From positions 1 to 55,317 of the forward strand of contig JAABRE010000028.1 of the NCBI GenBank assembly GCA_011391125.1: 55,317 nucleotides of DNA, written 5' to 3'. Below the pieces are notes generated by a model. It did not search any database. It had not been told where the DNA came from and saw nothing but the letters and a program-made list of their open reading frames with translations. This document shows, piece by piece, positions 52,593 to 55,317 of this stretch. The translations under genes were made by a program, and so were the position numbers. How positions within the stretch are numbered: position 1 is the stretch's first letter; every line of letters starts with the position of its first letter. The stretch is from Synechococcales cyanobacterium S06. GTDB lineage: Bacteria > Cyanobacteriota > Cyanobacteriia > Cyanobacteriales > JAABRE01.

Positions 52593-53951
52593 ATGAGTAC
52601 AACTATCACTGTGAATGGTTTTGATGTCCAAGTCTTCGATTTTAAGAATAATTCCTATGCCTATATCCCCAATGAAAACAGCATCGCCTGGAGTGTAGCA
52701 AAAACCCAAGCTGAAGGAGTGTTCTTTGAGGGGGTTGCTGGTCATTTAGCCACTGTAACCTCCGCAGAGGAAAATGGTTTTATTGTGGAGAATATTTTAC
52801 CCTTTGCGCAGGCAGAAAATCATTATTGGGTTTTTTTAGGTGGTACAGACGAAGAAAAAGAAGGTACTTGGAAATGGATTACTGGTGAAACTTGGACTTA
52901 TCAAAATTGGCAAGCTGACGAACCAGACAATACTACTTCCTATAACAATTTGGCTTATTATACTTCTGAGGGCCTTTGGTATGATTTTTACAATAGTTCT
53001 ACTGAATACGGATACATCATCGAATTTGAAGGGACAGGCACACCTGATGATAACATCGTAGGTACAGATAAAAACGACACCCTTGACGGAGGAATCGGTA
53101 ATGATAACATTGCAGGTTGGGTTGGTAATGACTCCCTTTTAGGTGGTAAAGGTGAAGATACCTTAAGTGGTGGTTTAGGAAACGACATTTTAAAGGGGGG
53201 AGACGACAACGATGATTTATTAGGCGGTGCGGGTAAAGATCAATTATTCGGTGACGCAGGGGATGATATTTTAATCGGCGGTGCTGATAATGATACCCTT
53301 AATGGTGGACTCGGTAGTAATATTTTAATCGGTGGACTCGGCAACGATACTTATATGATAGATTCACTGACAAATATTCTCATCGAAAAAGCCAATGGTG
53401 GAGTTGATATTATTAAAGCTTCTGTTAATTATACCCTCGATAATTACATCGAAAACCTCACTTTAACAGGTACAAAAGCTTTAACAGGAACTGGTAATGA
53501 ACTTAATAATATTATCACAGGAAATGCTGTTAATAATCTCCTCAAAGGAGAAGCAGGAAACGATAAATTATTAGGAGGAAATGGTAACGATACCTTAATC
53601 GGTGGTTTAGGAAAAGATACCCTTACAGGAGGAGGGGGTAACGATCAATTTATGTTTGAATCGAAAGCTCAAGGAATCGATACGATTACCGATTTTAATA
53701 ATATCGCGGATAAAATTGCCATTAAAGCTAGTGGTTTTGGTGGTGGTTTAACAGCTGGAACTTTAGCCGCCGAAAAATTTGCAATTGGAGGAGTTGGAAC
53801 TGTTGCTAGTAGTGCATCACACCGTTTTATTTATAATAGCGATGGTAAACTATTTTTCGATGCAGATGGCAATGGTAGCGCTGCTCAAACCCAAATTGCA
53901 ATCTTTAATAATCCTCCCTTCCTTTCTAACAGTAATTTCGTGATTATTTAA
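52593..53951 (+). CDS. C-type lectin-like / RTX calcium-binding exported protein
   Basis: A 452-residue acidic protein. Residues ~10-148 are a C-type-lectin-like domain: GHLATVTSAEENGFIVEN, FLGGTDEEKEGTWKWITGET and WQADEPDN, which carries the usual EPDN calcium/sugar motif. Residues ~155-270 and ~315-355 hold RTX nonapeptide repeats (GGxGxDxLx) that bind calcium. The C-terminal DTITDFNNIADKIAI segment is typical of type I secreted RTX proteins, which lack a signal peptide. Surface adhesion or S-layer-like roles are plausible. The start follows AGGAG by eight bases. Palindromic elements flank it on both sides. Confidence 0.92.
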   Translation: MSTTITVNGFDVQVFDFKNNSYAYIPNENSIAWSVAKTQAEGVFFEGVAGHLATVTSAEENGFIVENILPFAQAENHYWVFLGGTDEEKEGTWKWITGETWTYQNWQADEPDNTTSYNNLAYYTSEGLWYDFYNSSTEYGYIIEFEGTGTPDDNIVGTDKNDTLDGGIGNDNIAGWVGNDSLLGGKGEDTLSGGLGNDILKGGDDNDDLLGGAGKDQLFGDAGDDILIGGADNDTLNGGLGSNILIGGLGNDTYMIDSLTNILIEKANGGVDIIKASVNYTLDNYIENLTLTGTKALTGTGNELNNIITGNAVNNLLKGEAGNDKLLGGNGNDTLIGGLGKDTLTGGGGNDQFMFESKAQGIDTITDFNNIADKIAIKASGFGGGLTAGTLAAEKFAIGGVGTVASSASHRFIYNSDGKLFFDADGNGSAAQTQIAIFNNPPFLSNSNFVII

Positions 53952-53960
53952 TGGCAATTT

Positions 53961-54019
53961 GGGTGCGTCACACCGATAATTTATGGGTTTAATAATTAAA
54001 TTTAAAATGTGACGCACCC
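53961..54019. repeat. Palindromic GGGTGCGTCACA element (copy 3 of 3)
   Basis: GGGTGCGTCACA (53961-53972) and its complement (54008-54019) with an AT-rich 35-nt centre. It begins nine bases after the RTX stop codon and could be its terminator hairpin. Confidence 0.85.
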
Positions 54020-54038
54020 TACAATATTAAGCTATAAA

Positions 54039-54680
54039 CCACCTCGAAATGAATTTCGAGGAAACCAACAGCAGAAGTTTGCTAAAGCAACTAGGGTTGG
54101 TAAATTAGTCCCTTTAGGAGACTTGCACTGTTGGTTTTCTTGTCACAAATAACAAGGCGATTGCTTATTCATAGCCAAGATGTTGGTGAGGTATAATAAC
54201 CCACCTCGAACTAAAGTTCGAGGAAACCAATAGCAGAAGTTTGCTAAAGCAACTAGGGTTGCTAAATTAGTCCCTTTAGGAGACTTTCGCTCTTAGCTAT
54301 GAAATTTATTTCATAGCGATTTCTGATTCACCGCCAAGATGTTGGTGAAATCTCATGGTTCACCTCGCTAAAAGGCTACGATCTCAGGTCCACCTCGAAC
54401 TAAAGTTCGAGGCTAATAGCAGAAGTCTGCTAAAGCGACTAGGGTTGGTAAATTAGTCCCTTTAGGAGACTTGAGCTGTTAGCTATGAAATTTATTTCAT
54501 AGCTATTGCTTATTCATAGCCAAGATGTTGGTGAGGTATAATAACCCACCTCGAACTAAAGTTCGAGGCTAATAGCAGAAGTCTGCTAAAGCGACTAGGG
54601 TTGGTAAATTAGTCCCTTTAGGAGACTTGCGCTGTTAGCTATGAAATTTATTTCATAGCGATTTCTGATTCACCGCTTCG
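54039..54680. repeat. Four tandem ~160-bp structured repeat units
   Basis: Units start at 54039, 54201, 54390 and 54546, each with CCACCTCGAA; a 30-bp partial piece (CACCTCGCTAAAAGGC) precedes the third. Each unit carries: H1 (CCTCGAAC-TAAA-GTTCGAGG in units 2-4; CCTCGAAAT-GA-ATTTCGAGG in unit 1), P2 (AGTYTGC-TAAA-GCRACT), P3 (AGTCCC-TTTA-GGAGACT) and, in units 2-4, H4 (GCTATGAAA-TTTA-TTTCATAGC). A stem P1 enclosing P2 and P3 is AAACCAACAG/CTGTTGGTTT in unit 1 and GCTAATAGC/GCTGTTAGC in units 3 and 4. H1, P1 and P2 show compensatory changes. No ORF of note is present. Confidence 0.85.
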
Positions 54681-54687
54681 CCTTATG

Positions 54688-54815
54688 TTAAGTTTTGTAA
54701 CACTTGCTTGACAATATGATAGTTTTATGTATATAACCTTGGGCTGGCGTGCAATCGCGATAATTAATCAAGGGTTTTCTGAGCAGATTAATTGCCGTTT
54801 TGCCCCACCCTACAA
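54688..54815 (+). repeat. ~125-bp direct repeat, right copy
   Basis: Partner of 52230-52354 in the same orientation, with TTGACA-N16-TATATA and ending GTTTTGCCCCACCCTAC. It lies between the structured repeat array and the convergent coiled-coil gene. Confidence 0.75.
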
Positions 54816-54824
54816 ATCACTTAT

Positions 54825-55121
54825 TTAGGTAAGAAGATTAGGGAATAAATATTTGGCCATGGCCAATAATAATCCCAAGATTAAACCACCAAAAATAGTA
54901 CGATTAACAAATTCGATATTATCTAATCGTTTATCAATACCGTCTAATTTGCCTTCTATTTTTCCTAATTTTCCCTCCATTTTCAACTCTAATTGCATCA
55001 CAGATTTTTCGACATTATCAATTTTGGTTTCTAATTTCTCAAATTTTTTGTCAAACTTTTGATCTAATCCTTCGATTAAGTCTTTAATTTCCTGTAATTC
55101 ACTTTGGGTTACTTTGCTCAT
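54825..55121 (-). CDS. Small coiled-coil protein with C-terminal membrane segment
   Basis: A 98-residue protein: residues ~5-70 form a Lys/Glu/Asp-rich coiled coil (LIEGLDQKFDKKFEKLETKI, KMEGKLGKIEGKLDGIDKRL), then NIEFVNRTIFGGLILGLLLA, a membrane helix. Organisation and tail motif match the protein at 19605-20021, marking a multicopy family. Function is unknown. The right direct repeat ends 9 bp after its stop. Confidence 0.72.
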   Translation of the reverse strand: MSKVTQSELQEIKDLIEGLDQKFDKKFEKLETKIDNVEKSVMQLELKMEGKLGKIEGKLDGIDKRLDNIEFVNRTIFGGLILGLLLAMAKYLFPNLLT

Positions 55122-55241
55122 GGTATGATCCTTTTATAATAAGTTTTTTGAGGTAGTGTTACTAACACTACTTTTAAGTTTATCTAAATTGTATTTTTAT
55201 TTCCCAAATATAGCACTTGCCAAATTTATGAGGACTCTTTT

Positions 55242-55283
55242 CCCCCTCTCCCTTTGGGATGAGGGGGGTAGGGGGGTGAGGGG
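55242..55283. repeat. Dispersed CCCCTCTCCC/GGGTGAGGGG repeat
   Basis: CCCCCTCTCCCTTTGGGATGAGGGGGG followed by TAGGGGGGTGAGGGG. This is an intergenic copy of the family that is translated in frame at 131-216. Confidence 0.8.
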
Positions 55284-55317
55284 TTGTATCTCATTTAATC
55301 TGAAAATGCTATATATT

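Noticed and set aside
52840-53061. Plus-strand alternative frame inside the lectin/RTX gene
   Set aside because: Out-of-frame overlap with a gene strongly supported by C-type-lectin and RTX motifs.
54039-54680. CRISPR-like array
   Set aside because: The units are ~160 bp, repeat along their entire length and have no unique spacers; no cas genes are present.

Overview
The window is chromosomal DNA from an AT-rich cyanobacterium. Genes for PsbQ (CyanoQ), ChlP geranylgeranyl reductase, a sufR-sufBCDS cluster and a Ycf33-like protein, plus more than a dozen copies of the cyanobacterial HIP1 octamer GCGATCGC, all point that way. The gene content and AT-richness suggest a unicellular Cyanobacterium/Geminocystis-like lineage, but that placement is inference. 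Most of the window is ordinary housekeeping DNA with short operons on both strands. No rRNA, tRNA or CRISPR array was recognised.

Layout. 1-771: 5' part of a type ISP restriction-modification gene running off the left edge. 864-6780: Fe-S assembly operon sufBCDS (minus) with the divergent repressor gene sufR; two CAAC-N6-GTTG-type sites lie between them. 6839-12109: small conserved genes, an Atx1-type copper chaperone, a large acidic protein, a TAT-exported caspase-like protein lacking both catalytic residues, and a CDF metal transporter. 12222-18310: two pairs of tandem paralogues of unknown function, a GH3 enzyme with rbfA, and a Ycf33-like gene. 18456-24228: TSUP transporter, coiled-coil membrane protein, RNase HI fusion, msrA, a DUF4926/DUF6883-like pair and chlP. 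24610-30234: a Phd/RelE toxin-antitoxin pair, then two tandem restriction-methylase paralogues, one of which has lost its nuclease domain. 30445-45132: cofH, DedA-like protein, beta-helix protein, TPR protein, dnaX with an A10 slippage site, cobL, cobH, a 2H phosphoesterase, holA, ureE-ureF and an ArsB-like transporter. 45402-49150: a nucleophile-less alpha/beta hydrolase, psbQ, a thiO-like oxidase and a zinc-ribbon membrane protein. 49225-52186: a complete-looking group II intron (minus) encoding an RT-maturase-HNH protein. 52230-54815: a cassette-like block bounded by ~125-bp direct repeats, carrying a C-type-lectin/RTX protein between two palindromic elements, followed by four tandem structured repeats.

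The most unusual signals concern repeats. (i) Four tandem ~160-bp units at 54039-54680 each fold into the same set of stems. Three stems show compensatory base changes between units, and most loops are TAAA or TTTA, so these look like a structured RNA or ssDNA element. (ii) Dispersed intergenic repeats also occur in frame inside at least three genes, where they encode proline/glycine-rich peptides; the nuclease-less methylase can be compared directly with its uninserted paralogue. (iii) Other dispersed palindromes sit exactly at gene ends and supply the stop codon. (iv) dnaX carries a ten-A run where a one-base slip in either direction gives a stop within a few codons, as expected for production of a short gamma form.
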